In this document: in pieces, positions 1 through 9,691 of the stretch
How positions within the stretch are numbered: the first letter of the stretch is position 1
Layout: every line of letters starts with the position of its first letter
Assembly: GCA_028865155.1 (NCBI GenBank)
Contig: JAGWKW010000012.1
Location: 1 to 13,869, forward strand
Reading direction: 5' to 3'
DNA from: Alphaproteobacteria bacterium
Lineage (GTDB): Bacteria; Pseudomonadota; Alphaproteobacteria; UBA9219
Length of the DNA stretch: 13,869 nt
Translations under genes and position numbers: made by a program
Notes under the pieces: model-generated
What the model was told of the DNA's origin: nothing
Databases searched by the model: none
Seen by the model: the letters and a program-made list of their open reading frames with translations, nothing else

Positions 1-880
<880 letters not shown>

Positions 881-884
<4 letters not shown>

Positions 885-2701
885 ACGAAAGGCGCGGTTC
901 CGGCGCCCCTTCCGGCCGGCAGCCGATCCTGCCGGGCTTGTTTTCCTCCCCCAAATCGCGGAGGCTCGCGACGCCGCGCGAACAGGCGCTTGAAACCGCG
1001 CGCGCGCGGCTGGTCGTCATCATGGCCCTGTTCGCGCTGGCCTGGGTCGTCGTCGGATGCCGCCTGTCTTATTTAAGCCTGCGCGGCTATCCGCCGGAAA
1101 TCCAGGCCGACAATGGCGGCACGGATGCGCTGGCCGACGGCCCGGCGCAGCGCGCCGATATCATCGACCGCAACGGCGTCGTGCTGGCGACCTCGCTGCC
1201 GACGGTGTCGCTGTGCGCCGACGCGCCGAATATTCCCAACCCGGACGAGGTCGCGAAACAGTTGCTTGCCATCCTGCCGGGGCTCGACGCGAAAAAGCTC
1301 GGCGACGCGTTGCACAGCGGCAAGCATTGCGCAGCCGTCATGCGCCACCTGACGCCGCACCAGTATTATCAGGTCAACGCGCTCGGCGTCGCCGGTTTGC
1401 AGTTCCTGCCCGACGAACGCCGCGTCTATCCGGCGGGAAGCGCGGCCGCGCATGTGCTGGGTTATACCGACATCGACGGCAACGGCATCGCAGGGATCGA
1501 AAAGTCGATGAACGACCGCCTGACCGACGATCCCGAACCTTTGCAACTGTCCATCGACTTGCGCGTGCAGACGATTTTGCGCGACCGGCTTTTGCAGGCG
1601 ATGAACGATTTCCATGCCGTCGGCGCCGCGGCGCTGGTCATGAACATCAAAACCGGCGAGCTTCTGAGCCTCGTCTCGCTGCCCGACTTCGACCCCGACC
1701 ATCCGGGCGACGCGACGCCCGACCAGCTTTTCAACCGCGCCACTTTGGGCGTCTACGAAATGGGCTCGACCTTCAAGATATTCAACACCGCGCTCGCGCT
1801 CGACAGCGGGCTGGTCCATATCGGCGACATGTTCGACGTGACCAAGCCGCCCAAAATCGGCAGCCACCCGATCCACGATTTCGAAAAAGAGCACCACCCG
1901 CTCAACGTCGCGGAAATCTTCGCCCATTCGTCGAATATCGGCTCGGCAGAGATGGTCGAGCGGCTCGGCCCGCAGCGCCAGCGCGCCTTTTTCGCCCAGC
2001 TCGGCCTGACCAAAAGGCTGTCGCTCGAAATCCCCGAAGTCGGCGCGCCATTGATCGCTTCGGCCCGCGACTGGACCATACCGACGATGCTGGCGGCCTC
2101 GTTCGGCCACGGCATCGCGGTCAATGCGGTGCAAATGGCCGGCGCCGTCGCCACCATCGTCAATAACGGCATCCCCGTGCGCCCGACCCTGCTGAAAAAC
2201 GAGGCGCCGCCCGACGACGACGGAGCCGATGCGGTCATTTCGCCGCACACTTCCGCGATGATCCGCGCCCTGATGCGCCTGGTCGTCACGCGCGGCACGG
2301 CACGGCTGGCCGACGTGCCCGGCTATATGATCGGAGGCAAGACCGGCACGGCCGACAAGATCGGCGCCAACCACCATTATTTGAACAATGCGCGCCGGTC
2401 GTCCCTGATCAGCATCTTTCCCGTTCAGGCGCCGCAATATCTGATATATGTCATGCTGGACGATCCCAAGGGCGATGCCAAAACGGACGGGTTCGCGACC
2501 GGAGGCTGGACTGCCGCGCCTGTCGTGCGCGACGTCGTGGCGCAGATCGGGCCATTGCTCGACATTGCGCCTTTGTCCGAGGAAGCGGCCGCGACGACGG
2601 AACGCCGGATCATGCGGGTCTTGGGCGACGAAACGGTGGATGGAATTTCTGTGCAGGAAAGCGTGCATCATGCGACTATCAACCCTGGCAAATTCGAGTA
2701 A
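881..2701 (+). CDS. ftsI: FtsI (PBP3), septal peptidoglycan transpeptidase
   Basis: A 606-residue class B penicillin-binding protein. Residues 1-42 are a basic, disordered cytoplasmic tail, 43-61 a single membrane anchor, about 85-215 the pedestal/dimerisation domain (RADIIDRNGVVLATSL is the usual opening), and about 240-560 the transpeptidase domain. All three active-site motifs are present: S296-T-F-K299 with the acylated serine, S350-S-N352, and K487-T-G489. The enzyme crosslinks stem peptides at the division septum with FtsW as partner glycosyltransferase. The ATG is in an ATGA overlap with ftsL, and the last 32 bases overlap the start of murE. The ~45 residues after the catalytic domain are not a feature I recognise. 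Confidence 0.97.
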
Positions 2702-4205
2702 GGACATAACCCTTCGCGGCGCCGACATCGAGGTCACGGGCCTGACCGAAGACTCGCGCAAGGTGAAGCCCGGCTGCCTGTTCATCGCCACGCCCGGCGT
2801 CAAGCAGGACGGGCGCGCCTTTATCGACGACGCGATCAAGCGCGGCGCAGTCGCGGTGTTGCTGCCCAAAACCTTGCAGGATAAAGAGCAACCTCAAAGC
2901 AATAACGACGATATTCCCCTCCCCTTGCGGGAGGGGTTAGGGGAGGGGTCGCCGCAGGCGTCGAACATTTCCCTTCTCACCGCGCCCGACATCCGCGACG
3001 CGACCTCCGCGCTGGCGGCAGCTTTCTATCCGCGCCAGCCCGAAACCATCGCCGCCGTCACGGGCACGAGCGGCAAAACTTCGACCGCGCAGTTTGCGCG
3101 CGAAATCTGGCAGGCGCTGCGCCATAAGTCCGCGAGCATCGGCACGCTCGGCCTCGTCACCGCCGAGGAAACCGCTTACGGCTCGCTGACCACGCCCGAC
3201 GCGATCACGCTGCACCGGCTGCTCGACGAATGCGCAGAACACGACATTACCCATGCCGTGATCGAGGCGTCGAGCCACGGAATCGAACTGCACCGCCTCG
3301 ACCATGTCCGGCTCAAGGCGGGCGGATTCACCAACCTGTCGCGCGACCACCTGGATTATCATCAGACGATGGAAGCCTACCTCGCCGCCAAGATGGGGTT
3401 GTTCGAGCGCATCCTGCCCGAAGGCGCGGCGGCGGTTCTCAACGCCGACATTCCCGAATATGCCGCGCTGGAAGCGGCAGCGAAGAAACGCAAACTCAAG
3501 ATCATTTCATATGGCAGGCAAGGCCACGACCTGCGCCTGCTCGACCTGCTGCCCGATGCGCAAGGGCAAACGCTGCGCCTCGAAGCTTTCGGCAAAGAAA
3601 TCGACGCGCGCCTTTCCGTCATCGGCGGATTCCAGGCATGGAACGCGCTGTGCGCGGCGGGCATGGCGATTGGCGGCGGCGAGGATGCGGAGGCGGTATT
3701 GGCCGCGCTGGCAGCCATCACGGGCGTGCCGGGACGTTTGCAGTTCATCGGCTTGTCGGCCAAGGGCGGCGCGGTGTTCGTCGATTATGCGCACAAGCCC
3801 GACGCGCTTGAAAATGTGCTGGCCGCGTTGCGCGCCCATGTCGTGCCGCATGGCGCGAAACTGGGCGTGATTTTCGGCTGCGGCGGCAACCGCGATGCCG
3901 GGAAAAGGCCGATTATGGGCCGAATCGCGCAGGAAAAGGCGGACTGGGTTATTGTCAGCGACGACAATCCGAGGCATGAAGAACCGGGTATGATCCGGGC
4001 CGCGATTCTGGCCGGATGCGCGGATAAAACGAATGTGAAAGAGGTCGGCGACCGCGCGAAAGCCATCGCGGCGGGCATCGAAAAACTGGGCGCGCATGAC
4101 GTTCTGGTGATCGCGGGCAAAGGGCACGAGCCGGGGCAGATCGTCGGCGACAAGGTTCTGCCTTTCGACGACGCCGAGGAAGCAAGGAAGGTTCTGGGAT
4201 TATGA
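2670..4205 (+). CDS. murE: MurE, UDP-MurNAc-tripeptide synthetase (meso-DAP adding)
   Basis: A 511-residue Mur ligase that adds the third residue of the stem peptide to UDP-MurNAc-L-Ala-D-Glu in the cytoplasm. The ATG at 2670 is preferred because AGGAAAG lies 8 bases upstream and the protein then opens with the normal N-terminal UDP-binding domain (VTGLTEDSRKVKPGCLFIA); the open frame extends further upstream inside ftsI, but that part is a shadow. The ATP loop TGTSGKTST is at 131-139, ASSHGIELHRL at 200-210, and D432-N-P-R435 is the meso-diaminopimelate recognition motif. The start overlaps ftsI by 32 bases and the stop overlaps murF in an ATGA. Residues 83-93 (PLPLREGLGEG) are encoded by an in-frame palindromic repeat, within a roughly 20-25 residue insertion that the N-terminal domain normally lacks. 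Confidence 0.96.
   Translation: MRLSTLANSSKDITLRGADIEVTGLTEDSRKVKPGCLFIATPGVKQDGRAFIDDAIKRGAVAVLLPKTLQDKEQPQSNNDDIPLPLREGLGEGSPQASNISLLTAPDIRDATSALAAAFYPRQPETIAAVTGTSGKTSTAQFAREIWQALRHKSASIGTLGLVTAEETAYGSLTTPDAITLHRLLDECAEHDITHAVIEASSHGIELHRLDHVRLKAGGFTNLSRDHLDYHQTMEAYLAAKMGLFERILPEGAAAVLNADIPEYAALEAAAKKRKLKIISYGRQGHDLRLLDLLPDAQGQTLRLEAFGKEIDARLSVIGGFQAWNALCAAGMAIGGGEDAEAVLAALAAITGVPGRLQFIGLSAKGGAVFVDYAHKPDALENVLAALRAHVVPHGAKLGVIFGCGGNRDAGKRPIMGRIAQEKADWVIVSDDNPRHEEPGMIRAAILAGCADKTNVKEVGDRAKAIAAGIEKLGAHDVLVIAGKGHEPGQIVGDKVLPFDDAEEARKVLGL
2916..2948 (+). repeat. REP-like palindromic element inserted in frame in murE
   Basis: CCCCTCCCC at 2916-2924 is exactly complementary to GGGGAGGGG at 2940-2948. 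A second, competing stem is possible between 2916-2923 and GGGAGGGG at 2929-2936 with a 5-base loop. The unit is 33 bases, so its 11 codons keep the murE frame and read PLPLREGLGEG. I recognise this sequence class from memory as a dispersed short palindromic repeat of GC-rich proteobacterial genomes, usually intergenic and sometimes translated. Flanking residues (about 68-98) are polar and low-complexity, consistent with an exposed loop. It resembles an intrinsic terminator but has no T tract. Confidence 0.8.
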
Positions 4206-5632
4206 CGGGTCAAGCTTTATGGCAAGCCGAAGATGTCGTCCGCGCGGTGCGCGGCAGCAGCCTGCACGAGCAATCGTGGCAGGCATCGGGCGTGTCGATC
4301 GACAGCCGCACGGTCGTGCCCGGCGACCTGTTCGTGGCGATCAAAGGCCCGGCGCAGGACGGGCACGATTATGTCGCCGCCGCTTTCGCCAACGGCGCCG
4401 CCGCCGCCATCGTGTCACGGCAACCTGCGCAGGCGCCGTCCGGCGCGCCGCTGGTTTTCGTCGAAGACACGCTTGAAGCGCTGCGCGAGCTTGGCCGCGC
4501 CGGGCGCGAGCGGACGAAAGCGAAAATTATCGCCGTGACCGGTTCCGTCGGAAAGACCAGCAGCAAGGAAATGCTGCGCCTATGTTTGAGCGCGGTCGGC
4601 CATGCTTATGCCAATCCGGGCAGCCTCAACAATCATTGGGGCCTGCCTTTGTCGCTCGCAAACCTGCCGCCCGAAGCCGATTTCGGCGTTTTCGAGCTGG
4701 GCATGAACCATGCGGGCGAGCTTTCCGACCTGTCGCGGCTTGCGCGGCCCCATGTCGCGCTGATCACGACAGTCGAGGCCGCGCATCTCGAATTCTTCGC
4801 CAATGTCGAAGCCATCGCCGACGCCAAGGCCGAGATTTTCGAAGGTATGGAAGCGAACGGCGCCGCGATCCTGAACCGCGACAACCCGCATTACGCGCGG
4901 CTGGCCGCCGCCGCGAAAAATTGCGGCGTCAAGAAAATCCTATCTTTCGGGCATGACGACAAGGCCGACGCGCGGCTGGCCGCATACGCCGCATCGCCCG
5001 AAGGCGGAAAAATCGATGCCGTTCTTTCCGGAACCAAAATCCATTACACGCTCGGCGCGGCAGGGAAACATCTTGCCCTCAATTCGCTTGGCGTCCTTCT
5101 GGCTTGCACGGCTGCAGGCGCGAACGCCGAAGCCTGCGCGATGACGCTTGCGCGTTACAGCCCGCCCAAAGGGCGCGGCGTCGTTCAAACCATAATGCTG
5201 TCCGACGGCATGCTGACGCTGATCGATGACAGCTATAACGCCAATCCGGCTTCGGTGCGCGCATCCATCGGTGTTCTGGCGTCGCGCGCGCCGGCGAAAA
5301 GCGGCCGCCGCATCCTCGTCCTCGGCGACATGCGCGAGCTTGGCAAAACTTCATCCGCCCTGCACGCCGCTTTGGCCGAAAATATCATAGCCGCCAATAT
5401 CGACCTCGTCTTCTGTTGCGGCGCGATGATGCGGCATCTTTACGAAGCCTTGCCTGAAAAATTGCGCGGCGGCTTCGCGCCCGACAGCGCGATCCTCGCG
5501 CCGCTTGTCGCCGATGCCGTCCGCGGCGGCGATATCGTCACGGTCAAAGGCTCGAACAGCATGAACATGCCGGCGGTCATCGCGGCGATCAAAACGCTCG
5601 GCATCGATCCCCAGCAAAAGAAAGCGGTCTGA
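4202..5632 (+). CDS. murF: MurF, UDP-MurNAc-pentapeptide synthetase (D-Ala-D-Ala adding)
   Basis: A 476-residue Mur ligase that joins D-Ala-D-Ala to the UDP-MurNAc-tripeptide, the last cytoplasmic step of stem-peptide assembly. Visible motifs: VSIDSRTVVPGDLFVAIKG in the N-terminal UDP-binding domain (31-49), the ATP loop TGSVGKTSSKEM (113-124), NPGSLNNHWGLPLSL (138-152), which is a MurF signature, FELGMNHAGEL (164-174), DDSYNANPAS (342-351) and LGDMRELG in the C-terminal domain. Length and domain order are normal. The ATG overlaps the murE stop (ATGA), implying coupled translation, and mraY follows after 3 bases. Confidence 0.97.
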   Translation: MTGQALWQAEDVVRAVRGSSLHEQSWQASGVSIDSRTVVPGDLFVAIKGPAQDGHDYVAAAFANGAAAAIVSRQPAQAPSGAPLVFVEDTLEALRELGRAGRERTKAKIIAVTGSVGKTSSKEMLRLCLSAVGHAYANPGSLNNHWGLPLSLANLPPEADFGVFELGMNHAGELSDLSRLARPHVALITTVEAAHLEFFANVEAIADAKAEIFEGMEANGAAILNRDNPHYARLAAAAKNCGVKKILSFGHDDKADARLAAYAASPEGGKIDAVLSGTKIHYTLGAAGKHLALNSLGVLLACTAAGANAEACAMTLARYSPPKGRGVVQTIMLSDGMLTLIDDSYNANPASVRASIGVLASRAPAKSGRRILVLGDMRELGKTSSALHAALAENIIAANIDLVFCCGAMMRHLYEALPEKLRGGFAPDSAILAPLVADAVRGGDIVTVKGSNSMNMPAVIAAIKTLGIDPQQKKAV

Positions 5633-5635
5633 CGC

Positions 5636-6721
5636 ATGCTTTATCGTCTCCTCGCCCCTTACGCACACGACTTCATCCTGTTCAATCTGTTCCGGTACAT
5701 CACCTTCCGGACGGGGTGCGCGATGGCAACGTCGCTTGTGATTTGCTTTGCCTTCGGGCCCGCGATCATCCGCTGGCTTAAAAGCAAACAAGGCGAAGGC
5801 CAGCCGATCCGCGACGACGGCCCCGAAACGCATCTGAAGAAAAGAGGCACGCCGACGATGGGCGGGCTGATGATCCTCGTCTCGGTCGTCATCAGCACGC
5901 TTTTATGGGCCGACTGGTCGAACACCTATACATGGACGGTGTTGTTCGTGACGATGGGTTTCGGGCTGGTCGGCTTCCTCGACGACTATCAGAAGCTGAC
6001 TCGCCGCTCGCACCGCGGCGTGCCGGGCACCGTGCGACTCGCCGTCCAGATCGTCATTTCTTTCGTCGCCGTCTCGCTTGTCACGAATGCCGCCTCGCCC
6101 ACGACGGCGACCGGCCTCGCCATCCCCTTCGTCAAGGATTATCTGCTACCGCTCGGCCCGCTGTTCCTGCCTTTCGCGATTTTCGTTATCGTCGGCGCGA
6201 GCAATGCCGTCAACCTGACCGACGGGCTCGACGGACTCGCCACCGTGCCGGTCATCATCGCGGCCCTGTGCTTCATTATCATTTCGTACCTTGTCGGCAA
6301 CCATGTCTTCGCCAACTACCTGCAAATCCACCATGTTCCCGGCGCGGGCGAACTGGCCGTCTTCTGCGGCGCACTGGTCGGCGCGTGTCTCGGCTTTTTG
6401 TGGTTCAACGCGCCGCCCGCGCAGGTCTTCATGGGCGACACCGGATCGCTGTCCTTGGGCAGCGCGCTTGGAACGGTGGCCGTCATCGTCAAGCACGAAC
6501 TCGTCCTCGCCATCATCGGCGGGCTGTTCGTGATGGAAACCCTGTCTGTCATCATCCAGGTCGCGTCGTTCAAGCTGACCGGGAAGCGCGTGTTCCGCAT
6601 GGCCCCGATCCACCATCATTTCGAGAAAATGGGCTGGTCCGAACCGACGGTCGTGATCCGCTTCTGGATCATCGCCTGCATCCTCGGCCTGATCGGGCTT
6701 TCGACGCTGAAGCTGAGGTAA
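5636..6721 (+). CDS. mraY: MraY, phospho-MurNAc-pentapeptide translocase
   Basis: A 361-residue polytopic inner-membrane enzyme with about ten hydrophobic segments. It transfers phospho-MurNAc-pentapeptide from UDP to undecaprenyl phosphate to make lipid I. The family motifs are intact: GTPTMGG (71-77), LDD with D116/D117, [10 protein letters not shown] (193-202, D196 and D199), [12 protein letters not shown] with catalytic-site D268, and the MraY-specific [13 protein letters not shown] with H326-H328. Length is typical for proteobacteria. It follows murF by 3 bases. In the usual dcw order murD comes next; here an acetyltransferase gene lies between them. Confidence 0.97.
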   Translation: MLYRLLAPYAHDFILFNLFRYITFRTGCAMATSLVICFAFGPAIIRWLKSKQGEGQPIRDDGPETHLKKRGTPTMGGLMILVSVVISTLLWADWSNTYTWTVLFVTMGFGLVGFLDDYQKLTRRSHRGVPGTVRLAVQIVISFVAVSLVTNAASPTTATGLAIPFVKDYLLPLGPLFLPFAIFVIVGASNAVNLTDGLDGLATVPVIIAALCFIIISYLVGNHVFANYLQIHHVPGAGELAVFCGALVGACLGFLWFNAPPAQVFMGDTGSLSLGSALGTVAVIVKHELVLAIIGGLFVMETLSVIIQVASFKLTGKRVFRMAPIHHHFEKMGWSEPTVVIRFWIIACILGLIGLSTLKLR

Positions 6722-6726
6722 GCGTT

Positions 6727-7137
6727 ATGAGGATCGTCGCCAAACGCCGGGGAAACAATCGCTACCACAAACCCCTTGTCCGCAAGCTTGTGTCCTTCAA
6801 CGACAGGAACGGCCCGCCGGAAGACTGGGAATATGTCGGCTTCTATGCTCTTGACGAAAAAAACAGGCTTATCGGGGGCGTTCAGGGAAATTTCGAGTGG
6901 GACTGGCTGCATATACTGCATCTGTGGGTCAAGGAATCCGGCAAAGGAACCGGAAGCAAACTCATGCGCCGCATGGAAACGCTGGCGAAGAAAAAAAACA
7001 AAACCGGCATATTCCTCGATACGCTCGCCTTTCAGGCAAGGCCGTTTTACGAAAAATTCGGCTTTACAGTGATGGGAACGATCGACCGCGCCGCCGGACC
7101 TCATACGCGCTACTTCATGGTCAAACACTTGCGGTAA
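6727..7137 (+). CDS. GNAT-family N-acetyltransferase inserted in the dcw operon
   Basis: A 136-residue single-domain GNAT protein. Residues about 33-68 give the central strands, SGKGTG (71-76) is the acetyl-CoA pyrophosphate loop of motif A, and FLDTLAFQARPFYEKFGFTV (96-115) is the usual motif B helix-strand, ending with HTRYFMVKHL. The first position of the Q/R-x-x-G-x-G loop is Ser rather than Gln/Arg. The ATG at 6727 has GAGG 8 bases upstream (6715-6718, overlapping the end of mraY), and the stop is 2 bases before murD, so the gene is fully embedded in the operon. The substrate cannot be predicted. It contains A-rich runs (around 6988-7003) unlike the neighbouring GC-rich genes, which fits acquisition from elsewhere. 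I know of no standard dcw role for a GNAT. Confidence 0.88.
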   Translation: MRIVAKRRGNNRYHKPLVRKLVSFNDRNGPPEDWEYVGFYALDEKNRLIGGVQGNFEWDWLHILHLWVKESGKGTGSKLMRRMETLAKKKNKTGIFLDTLAFQARPFYEKFGFTVMGTIDRAAGPHTRYFMVKHLR

Positions 7138-7139
7138 AA

Positions 7140-8474
7140 ATGCCGGAACAGCAGACTTCATTCACCGCTTTCTTCAAAGGCAAAACCGTCACCCAGCTCG
7201 GCCTCGGCCTGCTGGGACGCGGCGTCGGCGATGCGGCGTTTCTCGCGCGGCATTGCAAAAAGCTTTTCATCACCGACCTGAAAAGCGCGGACGAGCTTCG
7301 CCCTTCGCTCGACGCGCTGAAAGAATTTCCGAACATCGAATTTCATCTCGGCAAGCATGACAACGCTCTGTTTGAAAATGCCGATTTCATCCTGAAAGGC
7401 GCGGGCGTCCGGCTCGACAATCCGCAGATCGCCCACGCGCGGGAACGCGGCATCCCAGTCTACATGAGCACGGCCCTGTTCGCGCATCTGGCGGGGATCA
7501 AGATCATCGGCATCACGGGCACGCGCGGCAAGACGACGACGGCTTGCATGATCGACGGTGTTCTGAAACATGCAGGGAAGAAAACGCTGCTCGGCGGCAA
7601 TATACGCGGCGTTTCCACGCTCGCGCTGCTGCCCGAAGCGGCACGGTATGAATACGCCGTACTCGAGCTCGACTCGTGGCAGTTGCAGGGTTTCGACGGT
7701 TTGGGCATCAGCCCGAACATTTCCGTCTTCACGAATTTCTATCCCGATCATATGAATTATTATGACGGCGACATGGCGCGCTATCTGCGCGACAAGACCG
7801 CGATCTTCCGCCATCAGAAAACGGGCGATACGCTGGTCACGACCGAAGACGTCACGGCCCTGACGCAAAACGCGCGCGCCGAATGTGGTTACAAAGGCAG
7901 ATGGATCGTGGTGCCGCCCCTGCCCGCCGATTTCAGCCTGCAAATTCCGGGGGCGCACAACCTCGCCAACGCCGCGCTGGCCAAAGCCGCATGTATCGCC
8001 TGCGGCATCGATGCTGCAACCATTGACGAGGCGTTACGCGCCTTCACCGCCGTCGAAGGCCGCCTGCAATATGCGGGCGAGGCGCAGGGCCGCAAATTCT
8101 ACAACGACAGCAACGCGACGACGCAGGAAGCGACGCTTGCCGCACTGGCTTCGTTTCCGCCCGCGTCCACTGTCCTGATTTTCGGCGGCGCGGACAAAGG
8201 CCTGCCCATCGGCCGGCTTGTTTCCTTTATCGACGAGCACAAAATTCGCTGCGTCCTTATCAAAGGCACGGGCAGCGACCGGGTTCTGGAAAAGCTCCCC
8301 GACCTGCCCGCCGTCGCCACGATGCAAGACGCCGTCGCCGCCGCGATGAAAGCGTCGCATGAAGGCGATGCCATCATCCTTAGCCCCTCTTTCGCTTCGT
8401 TCGGCGCGTTCAAAAACGAATATGACCGCAGCGACCAGTTCATGCGCGAAGTCCGCAATCTGACAGGAAAATAA
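7140..8474 (+). CDS. murD: Divergent MurD-type ligase (UDP-MurNAc-L-Ala:Glu ligase)
   Basis: A 444-residue Mur ligase in the murD position before ftsW, expected to add Glu to UDP-MurNAc-L-Ala. The N-terminal Rossmann-like domain begins VTQLGLGLLGRGVGDAAFLA. The ATP loop is GITGTRGKTTT (124-134), where proteobacterial MurD usually has GTNGKST. ELDSWQLQGF (176-185) replaces the usual ELSSFQLE, and NFYPDHMNYYDGDMARY (199-215) replaces NISPDHLDRH. The probable carbamylated lysine is K219. HNLANAA (273-279), NDSNATT (322-328), FGGADKG (348-354) and LSPSFASFGAF (414-424) complete the fold. These variants match what I remember of Patescibacteria/CPR MurD proteins. All catalytic motifs remain, so it should be active; D- versus L-Glu specificity cannot be read directly. 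The ATG at 7140 is 2 bases after the GNAT stop, with only a weak ribosome site. Confidence 0.88.
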   Translation: MPEQQTSFTAFFKGKTVTQLGLGLLGRGVGDAAFLARHCKKLFITDLKSADELRPSLDALKEFPNIEFHLGKHDNALFENADFILKGAGVRLDNPQIAHARERGIPVYMSTALFAHLAGIKIIGITGTRGKTTTACMIDGVLKHAGKKTLLGGNIRGVSTLALLPEAARYEYAVLELDSWQLQGFDGLGISPNISVFTNFYPDHMNYYDGDMARYLRDKTAIFRHQKTGDTLVTTEDVTALTQNARAECGYKGRWIVVPPLPADFSLQIPGAHNLANAALAKAACIACGIDAATIDEALRAFTAVEGRLQYAGEAQGRKFYNDSNATTQEATLAALASFPPASTVLIFGGADKGLPIGRLVSFIDEHKIRCVLIKGTGSDRVLEKLPDLPAVATMQDAVAAAMKASHEGDAIILSPSFASFGAFKNEYDRSDQFMREVRNLTGK

Positions 8475-8475
8475 G

Positions 8476-9594
8476 ATGCCGCCTCTTCCCCGTTCCGACC
8501 GATCCGTTCTTGGCCGCTGGTGGTGGACCGTGGATCGGTGGATGCTCGCGGCGCTGATCATCCTGATCGGCTTCGGCATCGTGCTGATCCAGGCCGCGAC
8601 GCCAGCCGTCGCCGTCGAACATGGGTGGAGCAATTTCTATTTCGTCAAACGGCAGCTGGCGCTGCTGGTGCCGTCGCTGGGTCTCATATTCGGCATTTCG
8701 CTGCTGCCGCCGTCCAAGATCAAGTTGTTCGCGGCCGCCATGCTGGCGCTTTTCCTTCCCCTTCTGGTCGCGACGCCTTTTATCGGCGTCGAGATCAAAG
8801 GCGCCGTGCGCTGGATTCATGTTCCCGGCTTTTCGATCCAGCCGTCGGAATTCGTCAAACCCGCCTTCGTTGTCGTGTCGGCGTGGCTGTTCACGCGGCG
8901 GTGCGAACGGCGAGGGGAACCCGCGCTGAGCGTCAATATCGCGCTTTACCTGCTGATCGCAACGTTCCTGCTTATGCAGCCCGATATCGGCATGACGTTT
9001 CTGGTTTCCGTGATCTGGTTCGGGCAGTTCTTTTTGGCCGGGTTGCCGCTCGCGCTGGTCGGCGCGAGCGTTCTGTGCGGCATAGGCTCTCTGTTTATTG
9101 CCTATCATACCTTCCCGCATTTCACGACCCGCATGAACAAATTCCTGAGCCATACCGGCGACACCTATCAGGTCGACCGCGCGCTGGCCGCTTTTGCCAA
9201 TGGCGGACTATTTGGCCGCGGCCCCGGCGAAGGCACGGTCAAGATGACGATCCCCGACGCCCATGCCGACTTCATCTTCGCCGTCGCCGGCGAGGAACTT
9301 GGCATGCTATGGTGCCTGTTCATCATCGGCCTGTTCGCCTTCATCGTCATGCGCGGGCTTATGCATATCAGGAAAGAAAACAGCCTGTTCGTCACGCTGG
9401 CCGCAAGCGGCCTCCTGATCGAATTCGGCCTGCAGGCTATCATCAACCTGTCTTCGACCATGCGGCTCATGCCCGCCAAGGGCATGACGCTGCCGTTCAT
9501 TTCCTACGGCGGCTCGTCGCTCGTCGCGATGTCGATCAGCATGGGCATGCTGCTGGCCCTGACCCGCAAACGCTTCGGCCGGGAAGAAGAGTGA
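8476..9594 (+). CDS. ftsW: FtsW, septal SEDS peptidoglycan glycosyltransferase
   Basis: A 372-residue SEDS-family membrane protein with about ten transmembrane segments, starting near residue 22. It polymerises lipid II into glycan strands at the septum with FtsI. Visible family motifs: KGAVRWIHVPGFSIQPSEFVK (around 108-128), QPDIGMTFL (168-176), FGRGPGEGTVK (246-256), PDAHADFIFAVAGEELG (260-276), where D265 corresponds by motif to the catalytic aspartate of the large periplasmic loop, and KGMTLPFISYGGSS (335-348). FtsW rather than RodA is favoured by position next to murD and ftsI. The ATG is one base after the murD stop, with AGGAAA inside the murD end as ribosome site. It is the last dcw gene visible; murG and murC do not follow. 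Confidence 0.96.
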   Translation: MPPLPRSDRSVLGRWWWTVDRWMLAALIILIGFGIVLIQAATPAVAVEHGWSNFYFVKRQLALLVPSLGLIFGISLLPPSKIKLFAAAMLALFLPLLVATPFIGVEIKGAVRWIHVPGFSIQPSEFVKPAFVVVSAWLFTRRCERRGEPALSVNIALYLLIATFLLMQPDIGMTFLVSVIWFGQFFLAGLPLALVGASVLCGIGSLFIAYHTFPHFTTRMNKFLSHTGDTYQVDRALAAFANGGLFGRGPGEGTVKMTIPDAHADFIFAVAGEELGMLWCLFIIGLFAFIVMRGLMHIRKENSLFVTLAASGLLIEFGLQAIINLSSTMRLMPAKGMTLPFISYGGSSLVAMSISMGMLLALTRKRFGREEE

Positions 9595-9644
9595 GTCATT
9601 CGACCGTATGTTCTTGAAAAGAAATCGAGAATAAAAATAAAAAC

Positions 9645-9691
9645 CACTCTCATAATTGCGCGGTTCTTGATTTAGGCAACCTATAAGAGTG
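9645..9691. repeat. Imperfect inverted repeat in AT-rich gap after ftsW
   Basis: CACTCTCATA (9645-9654) matches the reverse complement of TATAAGAGTG (9682-9691) at 9 of 10 positions. Nested inside are GGTT (9662-9665) and AACC (9678-9681). The gap from 9595 to 9741 is clearly richer in A and T than its neighbours and lies directly upstream of the small gene at 9742, so an operator or promoter is possible. I found no convincing -35/-10 pair with normal spacing. It has no T tract, so it is a poor intrinsic terminator for the dcw operon. Confidence 0.35.

Noticed and set aside
1073..2869. 598-residue open frame on the minus strand over ftsI and the start of murE
   Set aside because: It is antisense to clear PBP3 motifs, is rich in Arg/Asp/Gly/Val as expected from GC-rich shadow frames, and shows no domain of its own.
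2916..2948. Intrinsic terminator within murE
   Set aside because: The hairpin is strong but has no T tract, lies inside an intact essential gene and keeps the frame; a dispersed repeat explains it better.
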